Assembly (NCBI GenBank): GCA_029238555.1
Contig: JAQWFV010000154.1
Span: forward strand, 1 to 10,604
DNA length: 10,604 bases
Source: Flavobacteriaceae bacterium
Lineage (GTDB): Bacteria > Bacteroidota > Bacteroidia > Flavobacteriales > Flavobacteriaceae
Direction of reading: 5' to 3'
Part shown: piece after piece, positions 1 through 7,846 of the stretch
Numbering within the stretch: position 1 is the stretch's first letter
Layout of the letters: each line of letters opens with the position of its first letter
Notes under the pieces: generated by a model
The model's database searches: none
Told to the model about the DNA's origin: nothing
What the model saw: the letters and a program-made list of their open reading frames with translations, nothing else
Program-made: the position numbers and the translations under genes

Positions 1-318
1 TAGCGGGCTAATCCTGCTTTTTTTGTCCTCCATCATTCTTCCGTCTGGATCTTCAATACTACTCAATCGCGCATCCATTTCTGATCCGGGTTGAAAGGCA
101 TTGAAATAAAGGTGATAAAACACCTGATTCAATGCGTCTGGAGAGTTGTTGGTATAAGAGATTTGTTGGGTTCCCTGGTATTGAAATGTATTTACGTCCA
201 TGGTAACATCCATGGTATAATTGGCTTCTTGTTGCCAGTAATGCGTGTTTTGAGCTGTAGCGGCAACAGAAAGTGCTAAGGCGAATAATGCCACTACACG
301 TTTAGCGAATAAAATCAT
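1..318 (-). CDS. Exported M1-type metallopeptidase, N-terminal part (partial)
   Basis: Only the first 106 codons are present; the gene runs off the left edge with no stop, so the HExxH zinc site is not visible. Seen: the ATG at 316-318 (minus strand) opens a Sec signal peptide, with K6-R7, a hydrophobic stretch from about residue 8 to 20, and a likely signal peptidase I site after A-T-A at 20-22, leaving Gln23 as the new N-terminus. The mature start contains TMDVTMDVNTFQYQG and QVFYHLYFNAFQPGSEMD. I recognise this as the N-terminal beta domain of large flavobacterial M1 (aminopeptidase N-like) peptidases, which trim peptides in the periplasm or outside the cell. The start lies inside the end of the upstream protease gene (17-base overlap), which suggests co-transcription and coupled translation. 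The family call rests on sequence resemblance alone because the catalytic part is missing. Confidence 0.72.
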   Translation of the reverse strand, partial: MILFAKRVVALFALALSVAATAQNTHYWQQEANYTMDVTMDVNTFQYQGTQQISYTNNSPDALNQVFYHLYFNAFQPGSEMDARLSSIEDPDGRMMEDKKSRISPL

Positions 319-2065
319 ATTTATTTAAATTAAATTTATTGTCTTGTATTTGTTTGGCTAAAATTAAAGCATTGTAGGCATTTATCATCCTTCCTGAGAC
401 AGAAAGACTGCTAAAGGGAACCTTTTTATCTGGATCTGAAGGTAAAATTACTGGAATTTCTGAGCGCACTCCAGAGAGCATGAGTATTTTTTTAACCTCT
501 GCTGCGCGTAGATTTGGATAGATAGACCAAACTAGGGCGGCAACGCCGGCTGCGCCGGGGGCTGCCATGGAGGTGCCATCTTGGAAGTCGTATTCCCCCC
601 CTGGCATGGTGGAATAAATGGCTCCTCCAGGCGCAAAGACGTCTACATTAATTTTTCCATAATTTGAAAAATCCGCCACTAAATTTTCCCCCAACTCACT
701 TGTTAAAGCCCCTACTGTGAGTACATTATTGGCTATCTCTGGACCGTTGTTAATTTGATCGTTGGGAAAATTTGGGTGGCTAGGATGGTCTAGATCATCT
801 CCCTCATTTCCTGCTGCATGAACGATTAAGACGTCTTTAGATGCCGCGTATTTTATGGCTTCGTACACCCATTCCACATTTGGAGAATAGGATTTTCCAA
901 AACTTGCGTTGATGATTTTTGCGCCATTGTCTACCGCATAACGAATTCCTAAAGCAATGTCTTTGTCGTATTCATCTCCATTGGGCACTGCTCTTAAGGC
1001 CATAATTTTTACTTGAGCAGCAGCGCCATTTATACCCAATCCATTGTCTCTTTGTGCCCCAATAATTCCAGCAACATGGGTTCCGTGACTTTCCTCTGGA
1101 AGCCTGTTTTTAGGATCTCCGTTGCCGTAGGGAACGTCTAAAATATCGTATGGATTGTCTCCTACTACAACCCTTCCATCAAAGTTTTTATTGAGATTGT
1201 AGTCTGCTAGTTCACTAAAATGAGTCACACCGGCATTGAGCTCTTTGAGCACCTGTGGAATACTGTCTGCAAAAGAAAACATTTGCTTTAGCACCCCTAT
1301 TTTTTGCTGCATCATAATGCTATTGGTTTCAAAGCTTTCAAGATCTGCAAGGTAGTAACGGTCTTTACCAAGCGCCTTTTTAACGGCTGCATTGGCGGTT
1401 TCTACCGCCATTAAAATTTGCCTGTATTGGTCCTTGTCCTGAAGTGCCTTGGGAAGTGCTTTTTCCAATTCTTTTTGTGCGCGCTCTTGAAGAGCAGCGT
1501 CCCCAAGTTTTAACGCGACAATTCGTGTTACCTCTACTTGTTCATGGTAAGATTCTCCTAGAAAATTATAACCATGTAGGTCATCTGTGTAGCCGTTGTT
1601 GTCGTCGTCAATTTCATTGGCCGCGATTTCTTTTTTGTTATCCCAAAGTTGGTTTTTTAAGTCTTCATGCAAGAGGTCAATCCCAGAATCTAACACAGCC
1701 ACGGTAATGCTGTTAGACTTGAGGCCATTGTCTTTAATGTAGGCATAGGCTTTTTCCAAACCCATTCCTGGAATACTATCGGTATAAGGATCCTTGTGGG
1801 GCCATTGTTTTTTCTCATCTAAGCTTAGGGCTGTTTTTTTTCCAGTGAGCACAGGGGTTTCCACCACAAAAGAGGGCGGCAAAGCTTTACAACTGGCCAG
1901 AAAAAACAACAGCAGTAAAGGTTTAAAAAAACCGCCATATATTGACCTGTGTAGGGCTAGATATTTTGAGGGTACTGCTACATATTTCTTTTTTAGGTCT
2001 GCATGTTTTGTGGGTAGCTCCATAAATTTTGTGGGTAGGGACATGTATTTATTGTGTGTGCTCAT
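302..2065 (-). CDS. Subtilisin-like (S8) serine protease, probable lipoprotein
   Basis: Serine endopeptidase of the subtilase family, probably attached to the envelope. In the 587-residue frame the catalytic triad is visible: Asp126 in TVAVLDSGID, His327 in SHGTHVAG and Ser499 in DGTSMAAP, with oxyanion Asn420 in HAAGN. A DDDNNGYTDD loop at about 153-162 is a likely calcium site. About 200 residues separate Asp and His, far more than in subtilisin, because a helical, charged insertion (about 170-290) lies between them; such inserts are common in Bacteroidota subtilases. A hydrophobic run ending in lipobox L-A-S-C (Cys59) indicates a lipoprotein signal. The start is doubtful: the only in-frame ATGs (residues 1, 8, 15) lie within a 21-base repeat array and give about 45 residues ahead of the signal core, which is unusual. 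The gene follows the hydrolase by 37 bases and overlaps the M1 peptidase start. The protease call is secure; the N-terminus is not. Confidence 0.93.
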   Translation of the reverse strand: MSTHNKYMSLPTKFMELPTKHADLKKKYVAVPSKYLALHRSIYGGFFKPLLLLFFLASCKALPPSFVVETPVLTGKKTALSLDEKKQWPHKDPYTDSIPGMGLEKAYAYIKDNGLKSNSITVAVLDSGIDLLHEDLKNQLWDNKKEIAANEIDDDNNGYTDDLHGYNFLGESYHEQVEVTRIVALKLGDAALQERAQKELEKALPKALQDKDQYRQILMAVETANAAVKKALGKDRYYLADLESFETNSIMMQQKIGVLKQMFSFADSIPQVLKELNAGVTHFSELADYNLNKNFDGRVVVGDNPYDILDVPYGNGDPKNRLPEESHGTHVAGIIGAQRDNGLGINGAAAQVKIMALRAVPNGDEYDKDIALGIRYAVDNGAKIINASFGKSYSPNVEWVYEAIKYAASKDVLIVHAAGNEGDDLDHPSHPNFPNDQINNGPEIANNVLTVGALTSELGENLVADFSNYGKINVDVFAPGGAIYSTMPGGEYDFQDGTSMAAPGAAGVAALVWSIYPNLRAAEVKKILMLSGVRSEIPVILPSDPDKKVPFSSLSVSGRMINAYNALILAKQIQDNKFNLNKYDFIR

Positions 2066-2086
2066 ATATTTCGTGTGTAGGGTCTT
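1940..2086 (-). repeat. Degenerate 21-base tandem repeat, seven units
   Basis: Seven consecutive 21-base units lie at 2066-2086, 2045-2065, 2024-2044, 2003-2023, 1982-2002, 1961-1981 and 1940-1960. On the minus strand the codon consensus is ATG-nnn-CTA-CCC-ACA-AAA-TAT. Because 21 is a multiple of three, every unit reads in the frame of the protease and encodes the heptad M-x-L-P-T-K-Y: MSTHNKY, MSLPTKF, MELPTKH, ADLKKKY, VAVPSKY, LALHRSI. The first unit (KTLHTKY) lies upstream of the first ATG. The middle units are best conserved; those next to the signal peptide have diverged. It may be a translated heptad extension or a noncoding minisatellite spanning the ribosome-loading region. Confidence 0.85.
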
Positions 2087-2102
2087 GAGGTCAGTTTAAA
2101 AC

Positions 2103-2963
2103 CTAATTAAATAATTCTGAAAAAGCGAATACTTGATCCAAGCGAACGCCTTTTTCGGTCTGTTTAACGGTAATGACTTCGTGTTGTGCGTCGTGTTCCA
2201 AAAACAAATAATAGCCCTGGCTTGCTGCTAGATCTAAGAAATAAGCCTTTTCCTCTAAGGTCAATAGCGGTCTGGTGTCATAGCCCATGACATAAGGTAG
2301 GGGAATATGGCCTGTTGTGGGCAATAAATCTCCCATAAAGACCACTGTTTTTCCCTGGTATTGTATCATAGGAAGCATTTGCTTTTCCGTGTGACCGTCT
2401 GCATAAAACACCTCAAAATTAAAATCAGAAGCGCGCTCCACCACCTGAGTATTGTCTCTTAGAAACCGCAGTTGCCCCGCCTCTTTTATGGGCTGTAAAT
2501 TTTCTTTTAAAAAAGAGGCTTTTTCCCTGGCGTTGGGTTCTGTAGCCCATTTCCAATGATTTTTATTGGTCCAAAAATGAGCGTTTTTAAAAGCCATTTC
2601 ATAGCCAGAATGGTCTTTATTCCACTGCACTGCACCCCCCACATGATCAAAATGAAGGTGGGACAAAAAGACGTCTGTTATCTCATCCATTGAAAAACCA
2701 GCCTTTTCAATAGAATCCTTTAAATTATATGACCCCCAAGGACTGTAATATCCAAAGAACTTATCGGACTGTTTGTGGCCCATTCCAGTGTCTATAAGCG
2801 TGAGCTTGTTGCCTTCTTCTATGAGTAAGCAACGGGCAGCAATATCGATGAGGTTGTTGGCGTCTGCTGGATTGGTGCGTTGCCAAATGGTTTTAGGCAC
2901 TACGCCAAACATACCGCCACCGTCTAATTTAAAATTACCTGCTTCTATTGGATGTAAAACCAT
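2103..2963 (-). CDS. Metallo-beta-lactamase-fold hydrolase (lactonase-like)
   Basis: A 286-residue, probably cytoplasmic zinc hydrolase of the metallo-beta-lactamase superfamily; no signal peptide is visible. Metal ligands are in the right order: H102, H104, D106 and H107 in SHLHFDHVGG, H191 in ADGHTEKQM, D212 in FMGDLLP and H257 in LEHDAQHE. The LIDTG strand at about 56-60 precedes the first motif, as expected. Length, the single-domain layout and the HLHFDH motif resemble the lactonase branch (AHL lactonase-like enzymes), but motifs do not fix the substrate, and quorum quenching is not shown. It is the first gene of the leftward group, followed after 37 bases by the S8 protease, so co-transcription is likely. 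It diverges from the antiporter across a 155-base gap. No better upstream start is evident. Confidence 0.88.
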   Translation of the reverse strand: MVLHPIEAGNFKLDGGGMFGVVPKTIWQRTNPADANNLIDIAARCLLIEEGNKLTLIDTGMGHKQSDKFFGYYSPWGSYNLKDSIEKAGFSMDEITDVFLSHLHFDHVGGAVQWNKDHSGYEMAFKNAHFWTNKNHWKWATEPNAREKASFLKENLQPIKEAGQLRFLRDNTQVVERASDFNFEVFYADGHTEKQMLPMIQYQGKTVVFMGDLLPTTGHIPLPYVMGYDTRPLLTLEEKAYFLDLAASQGYYLFLEHDAQHEVITVKQTEKGVRLDQVFAFSELFN

Positions 2964-3118
2964 CGTTGCTATTTTTCTATCTTTGAGAGATAAATTTAAT
3001 CAAAACCAAGCCTTTAAAAAGCCAAAAAAAGCTTAAATTCAAATTTTGGCGGCGGACACTACCCTGTGGTGGTATCCGTATTGTTATTAAAAGCTTTTAT
3101 GAATAAAGACTTTTCCCT
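2964..3118. promoter_or_regulatory. Divergent intergenic region, hydrolase operon / antiporter
   Basis: These 155 bases must hold the promoters of both divergent genes. On the plus strand TATCTTTG at 2978-2985 fits the Bacteroidota -7 motif TAnnTTTG, but no TTG stands at the right distance; if used, it would give a leader of about 130 bases for the antiporter. On the minus strand TAAATTTA, about 25-35 bases ahead of the hydrolase ATG, is a near match. The region also contains the hairpin at 3054-3077, a perfect palindrome TAAAAGCTTTTA at 3088-3099, and a seven-codon ORF (MNKDFSL, 3099-3122) whose TGA overlaps the antiporter ATG as ATGA. Promoter positions are tentative. Confidence 0.4.
3054..3077. 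other. Imperfect hairpin in the divergent intergenic region
   Basis: GGACACTACC and GGTGGTATCC flank the loop CTGT. As RNA this gives a 10-position stem with one G-U wobble and one C-A mismatch. It is GC-rich within AT-rich surroundings and is not followed by a T-run on either strand, so it does not look like a terminator. It could be an operator or a 5'-leader structure of the antiporter mRNA. Function unknown. Confidence 0.45.
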
Positions 3119-4942
3119 ATGATTGAACTTGCCGGTATAATTATTTTAGGTATAGTAGCCCAATGGATGGCATGGCGATTAAAATTACCCGCCATATTAC
3201 CCCTTATTTTAATAGGTTTATTGGTAGGGCCTATTGCCACCTTTTATACTGCAGACGGCGCCAAACTTATTGAGCCCATATGGAACGGCACCAAAGGCTT
3301 GTTTCCTGGAGATGGCTTGTATTATTTTGTTTCCCTGGCCATTAGTATTATTCTTTTTGAAGGGGGTCTTACCCTAAAAAGATCCGAAATTGCCACGACA
3401 GGACCGGTGATTTCTAAACTCATTACCTTGGGTTCTACAGTGACATTTTTTGGCGCTGGAATTGCGTCTCATTTAATCTTTGGCTTGAGTTGGCCTATGG
3501 CGTTTTTATTTTCTGCTTTGATTATAGTCACTGGACCTACAGTGATCACACCTATATTGAGAAACATTCCCCTTAAAAAGGAAGTTTCTGCTATTTTAAA
3601 ATGGGAAGGCATACTCATAGATCCAATAGGCGCTTTGGTAGCCGTATTGGTGTACGAATTCATCAGTGTAGAAGGCGGACAAGCATTTACTCAAACGGCA
3701 TTAATTGCCTTTGGAAAAATATTACTTTTTGGATTTAGTTTTGGATTTACCTTTGCCCACGCCTTAGTGTTTGTCATTAAAAAACGCTTTATCCCGCATT
3801 ACTTACTGAACGTTGCCTCTTTGTCTATGGTGTTATTGGTCTTTGTTACCTCTGACTTATTTGCCCATGAATCGGGTCTTTTGGCTGTGGTTGTGATGGG
3901 AATGGTTATGGGAAACATAAACCTACCCAACCTCAAGGAGCTGTTGTATTTCAAAGAGTCTTTAAGCGTACTGCTCATTTCTATTCTCTTTATACTATTG
4001 GCTGCAAACATTAATATAGACCAATTAATGCTACTTTACGATTGGCGCACCGCTATGTTGTTTGCCACAATTATTTTAGTGGTACGTCCTTTAGGGGTCT
4101 TTTTGAGCAGTTCGGGATCTGGTTTACAATTTAAAGAGAAATTGTTTATTGGTTGGGTGGGTCCTAGAGGTATTGTCGCAGCCGGTATTGCCTCTTTGTT
4201 TGGATCTAAATTAGTTGCTAGAGGAGAAGTTGGGGCAGAGTATATTACCCCTTTGGTCTTTATGATTGTATTGGGAACAGTTTTGTTAAATGCCACTACC
4301 GCTAGAATTGTAGCCAAATGGCTGGGCGTGTTTTTAAAGAAATCAGAGGGAATCTTAATGGTTGGCGCTGCGCCAGCATCTAGATTAATTGCCCAGTACC
4401 TTCAGGACAATGACCGTCATGTGGTGCTTATAGACAGTAACGAGAATAACATTAGTGCCGCCAAAGAAAAAGGCATAGATGCCCTTACAGCCAATATATA
4501 TTCGGACAATCTAGCAGACAATTTAGAACTCAATGACGTAGGCTATTTAATGGCCCTTACAGGAAATGCAGAGATCAATGATTTTGCCTTAAATAGATTT
4601 ACTGAACAGTTTGGTGAGAACGGTGCATTTAGACTCATTCACGCTAATGAAAAGGGAAATAAAGCCCTACAAAACAAACAGCATTTATTCTCTAGCACCC
4701 ATGATTATATCGCTTTAGAAGAAACTACTCGTTTGTTTCCACAGGTGTTGGAACTCACTTTTAAAGACCAATCTCATTACGAGAATGTCATGCAGCAAGC
4801 GGCAAAAGCCCCTAACAGCATTCCGTTGTTTTTAAAAGACAAAGAGGGAGATTTAAAAATTATCCCTTCTTATGAGACACAATCCAATGAATCTAAAGAA
4901 GGCATGCGCCTGGTGTATTTAGGAAAACCCTTAGTCGTTTAA
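3119..4942 (+). CDS. CPA1-type cation/proton antiporter with C-terminal Rossmann (TrkA-N/RCK-like) domain
   Basis: A 607-residue inner-membrane antiporter, probably exchanging Na+ or K+ for H+. Residues 1 to about 405 are a dense series of hydrophobic segments, the Na+/H+ exchanger fold. Recognisable motifs are FEGGL (80-84), [10 protein letters not shown] (138-147), WEGILIDP (162-169, with Asp168 the probable ion-binding acid) and GWVGPRG (345-351, conserved Arg350). The residue before Asp168 is Ile, not the Asn of the classical ND motif, so electrogenicity and ion choice cannot be assumed. From about 411 a soluble domain begins with [11 protein letters not shown] and HVVLIDSNE, a Rossmann beta-alpha-beta unit as in TrkA-N; its glycine motif departs from GxGxxG. 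Nucleotide gating would be expected but is inferred. The ATG at 3119 is overlapped by the stop of a tiny upstream ORF. The gene stands alone on its strand, and its last 12 bases overlap the end of lepA. Confidence 0.9.
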   Translation: MIELAGIIILGIVAQWMAWRLKLPAILPLILIGLLVGPIATFYTADGAKLIEPIWNGTKGLFPGDGLYYFVSLAISIILFEGGLTLKRSEIATTGPVISKLITLGSTVTFFGAGIASHLIFGLSWPMAFLFSALIIVTGPTVITPILRNIPLKKEVSAILKWEGILIDPIGALVAVLVYEFISVEGGQAFTQTALIAFGKILLFGFSFGFTFAHALVFVIKKRFIPHYLLNVASLSMVLLVFVTSDLFAHESGLLAVVVMGMVMGNINLPNLKELLYFKESLSVLLISILFILLAANINIDQLMLLYDWRTAMLFATIILVVRPLGVFLSSSGSGLQFKEKLFIGWVGPRGIVAAGIASLFGSKLVARGEVGAEYITPLVFMIVLGTVLLNATTARIVAKWLGVFLKKSEGILMVGAAPASRLIAQYLQDNDRHVVLIDSNENNISAAKEKGIDALTANIYSDNLADNLELNDVGYLMALTGNAEINDFALNRFTEQFGENGAFRLIHANEKGNKALQNKQHLFSSTHDYIALEETTRLFPQVLELTFKDQSHYENVMQQAAKAPNSIPLFLKDKEGDLKIIPSYETQSNESKEGMRLVYLGKPLVV

Positions 4943-6727
4943 TTTAAGCACCGCCATAAATGCTTCTTGTGGAATCTCTACATTCCCCACTTGACGCATA
5001 CGTTTCTTTCCTTTCTTTTGCTTTTCAAGGAGCTTTCTCTTTCGAGAGATATCTCCTCCATAACATTTAGCGGTAACATCTTTCCTGAGTGCCTTAATGG
5101 TTTCTCTGGAGATAATTTTAGCGCCAATGGCTGCTTGGATAGGAATGTCGAACTGTTGACGCGGTATGAGTGCCCTGAGTTTTTCACACATTTTCTTTCC
5201 AATAATTGGCGCGGTGTCTGCGTGAATAAGCGCAGAAAGCGCGTCTACCGGCTGAGCGTTCAATAAAATATCTACACGAACCAGCTTTGAAACCTTCATC
5301 CCTATTGGGGCGTAGTCAAAAGAAGCATATCCCTTAGACACCGTTTTTAAACGGTCGTAAAAATCAAAGACAATCTCCGCCAAAGGCATGTCAAAAGTCA
5401 ATTCTACCCTATCTGTGGTGAGGTACGTTTGGTTGGTGATAATCCCTCTCTTGTCAATACAAAGCGACATTACATTCCCAACATAATCAGACTTTGTAAT
5501 GATCGTTGCCTTAATATAAGGTTCCTCTACACGGTCTAAAGTAGAGGGGTCAGGTAGGTCAGAAGGGTTGTTTACAATGATAGGTGTTTCAGTATCTTTT
5601 CTAGTAAATGCGTGGTAACTTACGTTTGGAACCGTAGTAATTACAGTCATTTCAAATTCACGCTCCAAGCGTTCTTGAATAATTTCCATGTGGAGCATTC
5701 CTAAAAAACCACACCTAAACCCAAAGCCTAAGGCCGCAGAGCTCTCTGGAACAAAAACCAGCGAAGCGTCGTTGAGTTGTAGTTTCTCCATAGAGGACCT
5801 AAGCTCTTCGTAATCTTCCGTGTCTACAGGATAAATTCCAGCAAATACCATAGGCTTTACATCTTCAAACCCTCCAATAGGTTTTTGAGTAGGGTGTGCT
5901 GCGTCTGTGATGGTGTCTCCCACCTTTACTTCTTTGGCTTCTTTTATTCCTGTGATTAAATAACCTACATCCCCAGCTTTAACAGACTGTTTTACTTGTT
6001 GTGTGAGTTTTAAAGTACCTACCTCATCTGCAAAATAATGCTTGCCCGTGGCAACGAATTTTATTTTCTGTCCTTTTTTAATTTCACCATTAATCACCCT
6101 GAAATACGTTTCTACCCCTCTAAATGGGTTATAAACAGAGTCAAATATTAAGGCCTGCAACGGTTCATCTACATTACCAACAGGCGCTGGAACACGGTCA
6201 ATAATTGCATCTAAGATGGCCTCTATACCCAAACCCGTTTTGGCCGATGCCGGAATGACTTCCTCCGCCTTACAGCCCAATAAATCCACAATGTCGTCCG
6301 TAACCTCTTCAGGATTGGCAGAAGGTAAATCTACCTTGTTCAATACCGGAATAATTTCCAGATCGTTTTCTAGGGCCAGGTAAAGGTTAGAGATGGTTTG
6401 TGCTTGTATGCTCTGTGCTGCGTCTACAATTAAAAGCGCACCTTCACAGGCAGCAATAGATCTAGACACCTCGTAGGAAAAATCTACGTGGCCTGGGGTG
6501 TCTATTAAATTTAAGATATAGGTCTCTCCATTTCTGGTGTATTCCATTTGAATGGCGTGACTCTTAATGGTAATTCCTCGCTCTCTTTCGAGATCCATGC
6601 TGTCTAGCAGTTGGTTTTGTTTTTCTCTTTCTGTCACCGTTCCTGTAAAATCTAACAAACGGTCTGCCAAGGTACTTTTACCGTGGTCAATGTGAGCGAT
6701 AATACAGAAGTTTCGAATATTTTTCAT
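4931..6727 (-). CDS. lepA: Elongation factor 4 (LepA), translational GTPase
   Basis: Ribosome-binding GTPase related to EF-G, proposed to back-translocate or remodel stalled ribosomes and to help biogenesis. From the chosen start ([19 protein letters not shown]) it is 598 residues, the usual length. All G motifs are visible: AHIDHGKST (11-19), RGITIK (50-55), DTPGH (76-80), NKVD (130-133) and SAK (161-163). The basic LepA-specific tail is present, with [20 protein letters not shown] near the C-terminus. The frame is open 16 codons further upstream to an ATG at 6775, but that extension is not LepA-like and would contain the TATATTTG promoter element at 6750-6757, so ATG 6727 is preferred. It diverges from dusB, and its stop lies within the antiporter gene's final codons in convergent orientation. 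No terminator hairpin is seen between them. Confidence 0.97.
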   Translation of the reverse strand: MKNIRNFCIIAHIDHGKSTLADRLLDFTGTVTEREKQNQLLDSMDLERERGITIKSHAIQMEYTRNGETYILNLIDTPGHVDFSYEVSRSIAACEGALLIVDAAQSIQAQTISNLYLALENDLEIIPVLNKVDLPSANPEEVTDDIVDLLGCKAEEVIPASAKTGLGIEAILDAIIDRVPAPVGNVDEPLQALIFDSVYNPFRGVETYFRVINGEIKKGQKIKFVATGKHYFADEVGTLKLTQQVKQSVKAGDVGYLITGIKEAKEVKVGDTITDAAHPTQKPIGGFEDVKPMVFAGIYPVDTEDYEELRSSMEKLQLNDASLVFVPESSAALGFGFRCGFLGMLHMEIIQERLEREFEMTVITTVPNVSYHAFTRKDTETPIIVNNPSDLPDPSTLDRVEEPYIKATIITKSDYVGNVMSLCIDKRGIITNQTYLTTDRVELTFDMPLAEIVFDFYDRLKTVSKGYASFDYAPIGMKVSKLVRVDILLNAQPVDALSALIHADTAPIIGKKMCEKLRALIPRQQFDIPIQAAIGAKIISRETIKALRKDVTAKCYGGDISRKRKLLEKQKKGKKRMRQVGNVEIPQEAFMAVLKLND

Positions 6728-6749
6728 GCGTATAGGGCCTATAAAGCTG

Positions 6750-6776
6750 CAAATATAGGCTAAAAATACGTCCAAA
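6750..6776 (-). promoter_or_regulatory. Candidate lepA promoter
   Basis: On the minus strand TATATTTG (6750-6757) matches the Bacteroidota -7 element TAnnTTTG exactly. TTTG at 6773-6776 could be the -33 element, but the 15-base spacer is shorter than the usual 19-21. Transcription would begin near 6744, giving a leader of about 15-20 bases before ATG 6727. This supports the shorter LepA start. Confidence 0.5.
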
Positions 6777-6779
6777 CCA

Positions 6780-6809
6780 TTGCCTTACAGCGTCACTTGC
6801 GTATCTTTG
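6780..6809 (+). promoter_or_regulatory. Candidate dusB promoter
   Basis: TTG at 6780-6782, a 19-base spacer and TATCTTTG at 6802-6809 together fit the Bacteroidota housekeeping promoter (TTG / TAnnTTTG). Transcription would start near 6815, about 20 bases before the ATG at 6834. It lies back to back with the lepA promoter. Confidence 0.62.
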
Positions 6810-6833
6810 CCCCATAATTTTAATCTGTGCACT

Positions 6834-7826
6834 ATGCCACGCATTGGAGACATTGAACTTCCAAACTTTCCACTGTTACTCGCTCCTATGGAAGATGTGA
6901 GCGACCCACCTTTTCGCGCTTTGTGCAAAGAGCAGGGGGCAGACGTGGTATATACTGAATTTATTTCTTCAGAAGGGCTCATTAGAGACGCTGCTAAGAG
7001 CACCATGAAGCTGGATATTTACGAAAAAGAACGCCCTGTGGGTATTCAAATATTTGGCGCAGAAATGGACTCCATGCTTCAGGCCATAGAAATTGTAGAA
7101 GCCTCAAAACCAGATATTATAGACATTAATTTTGGTTGTCCTGTGAAGAAGGTGGTCTGTAAAAACGCAGGCGCCGGAATATTAAGAGACATTCCCTTAA
7201 TGGTCAAGCTCACAGAGGCGATGGTGAAACACACCCATCTTCCGGTGACGGTAAAAACTAGATTGGGATGGGACTCAGACAGCATTAAAATTGTAGAGGT
7301 GGCAGAGCGCCTACAAGACGTTGGGATTGCAGCCATTTCTATACACGGAAGAACCCGAGTTCAAATGTATAAAGGCCAAGCAGATTGGGGGCCTATTGCA
7401 GAAGTTAAGAACAACCCTAGAATGCATATTCCAGTCTTTGGAAACGGAGACGTAGACACCCCAGAAATGGCTGTTAAAATGCGTGACGAATACGGTTTAG
7501 ATGGCGCAATGATTGGCAGGGCTAGTATTGGTTATCCTTGGTTTTTTAACGAGGTAAAACACTTTTTTAAGACGGGTACACACAAAGCGCCACCGACTTT
7601 AGAGGAGCGCGTAGAAGCCGCTAGAAGACACCTTCAGATGTCTATTGACTGGAAGGGAGAAAAGCTAGGTGTTTTTGAAACCAGAAGGCATTATACCAAC
7701 TATTTCAAGGGCATTCCAAACTTCAAGGAATACCGAATGAAGATGGTTACTTCAGATGAGTCTAAAGATGTTTATGACGCTTTTGATGAGGTGCTAGAGG
7801 TATTTTCTCACCACGAGTTTGTTTAA
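6834..7826 (+). CDS. dusB: tRNA-dihydrouridine synthase (DusB-like)
   Basis: FMN-dependent, NADPH-using enzyme that reduces specific D-loop uridines of tRNA to dihydrouridine in the cytoplasm. From MPRIGDIELPNFPLLLAPME the protein is 330 residues, normal for DusB. A TIM barrel is indicated by APMEDVSDPPFR (17-28), the NFGCPVKKV motif with catalytic Cys102, the substrate/FMN-site lysine in VKTRLGWD (Lys141), IHGRTRVQMYKGQADW (His171), GNGDV (203-207) and GAMIGRASIGYPW (224-236). The C-terminal helical tRNA-binding part follows. The frame extends 18 codons upstream to an ATG at 6780, but those codons overlap the promoter, so ATG 6834 is preferred. It is monocistronic as seen here, diverges from lepA and converges on the permease gene with a 20-base gap. 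Assignment to DusB rather than another Dus subtype rests on overall pattern. Confidence 0.95.
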   Translation: MPRIGDIELPNFPLLLAPMEDVSDPPFRALCKEQGADVVYTEFISSEGLIRDAAKSTMKLDIYEKERPVGIQIFGAEMDSMLQAIEIVEASKPDIIDINFGCPVKKVVCKNAGAGILRDIPLMVKLTEAMVKHTHLPVTVKTRLGWDSDSIKIVEVAERLQDVGIAAISIHGRTRVQMYKGQADWGPIAEVKNNPRMHIPVFGNGDVDTPEMAVKMRDEYGLDGAMIGRASIGYPWFFNEVKHFFKTGTHKAPPTLEERVEAARRHLQMSIDWKGEKLGVFETRRHYTNYFKGIPNFKEYRMKMVTSDESKDVYDAFDEVLEVFSHHEFV

Positions 7827-7846
7827 AAAAGCATCGGCCAGAGGCC
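7825..7846 (-). terminator. Weak candidate terminator for rbfA-permease transcript
   Basis: On the minus strand, just after the permease stop, GGCC-TCT-GGCC (7836-7846) is followed five bases later by a run of six T (7825-7830). The stem is only 4 bp and the T-run is displaced, so it is a weak candidate. The same short gap separates the convergent dusB stop. Confidence 0.35.

Noticed and set aside
190..220. Direct repeat of TCCATGGTA within the M1-type peptidase gene
   Set aside because: It encodes TMDVTMDV, a normal part of this protein family's N-terminus, so it needs no separate explanation.
91..279. Plus-strand ORF of 62 codons
   Set aside because: It is antisense to the signal peptide and first domain of the M1-type peptidase, whose frame is clearly coding.
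1940..2086. CRISPR-like array
   Set aside because: The units are contiguous 21-base repeats with no unique spacers and no cas genes nearby; it is a tandem repeat.
1444..2099. Two plus-strand ORFs (1444-1707 and 1794-2099)
   Set aside because: Both are antisense to the S8 protease and show no domain pattern; the second simply reads through the repeat array.
3054..3077. Hairpin as an intrinsic terminator
   Set aside because: It lies between divergent genes, not at a gene end, and has no T-run on either strand.
6728..6833. Longer N-termini for LepA (ATG 6775) and DusB (ATG 6780)
   Set aside because: The extra residues do not fit either family and overlap the predicted promoters.
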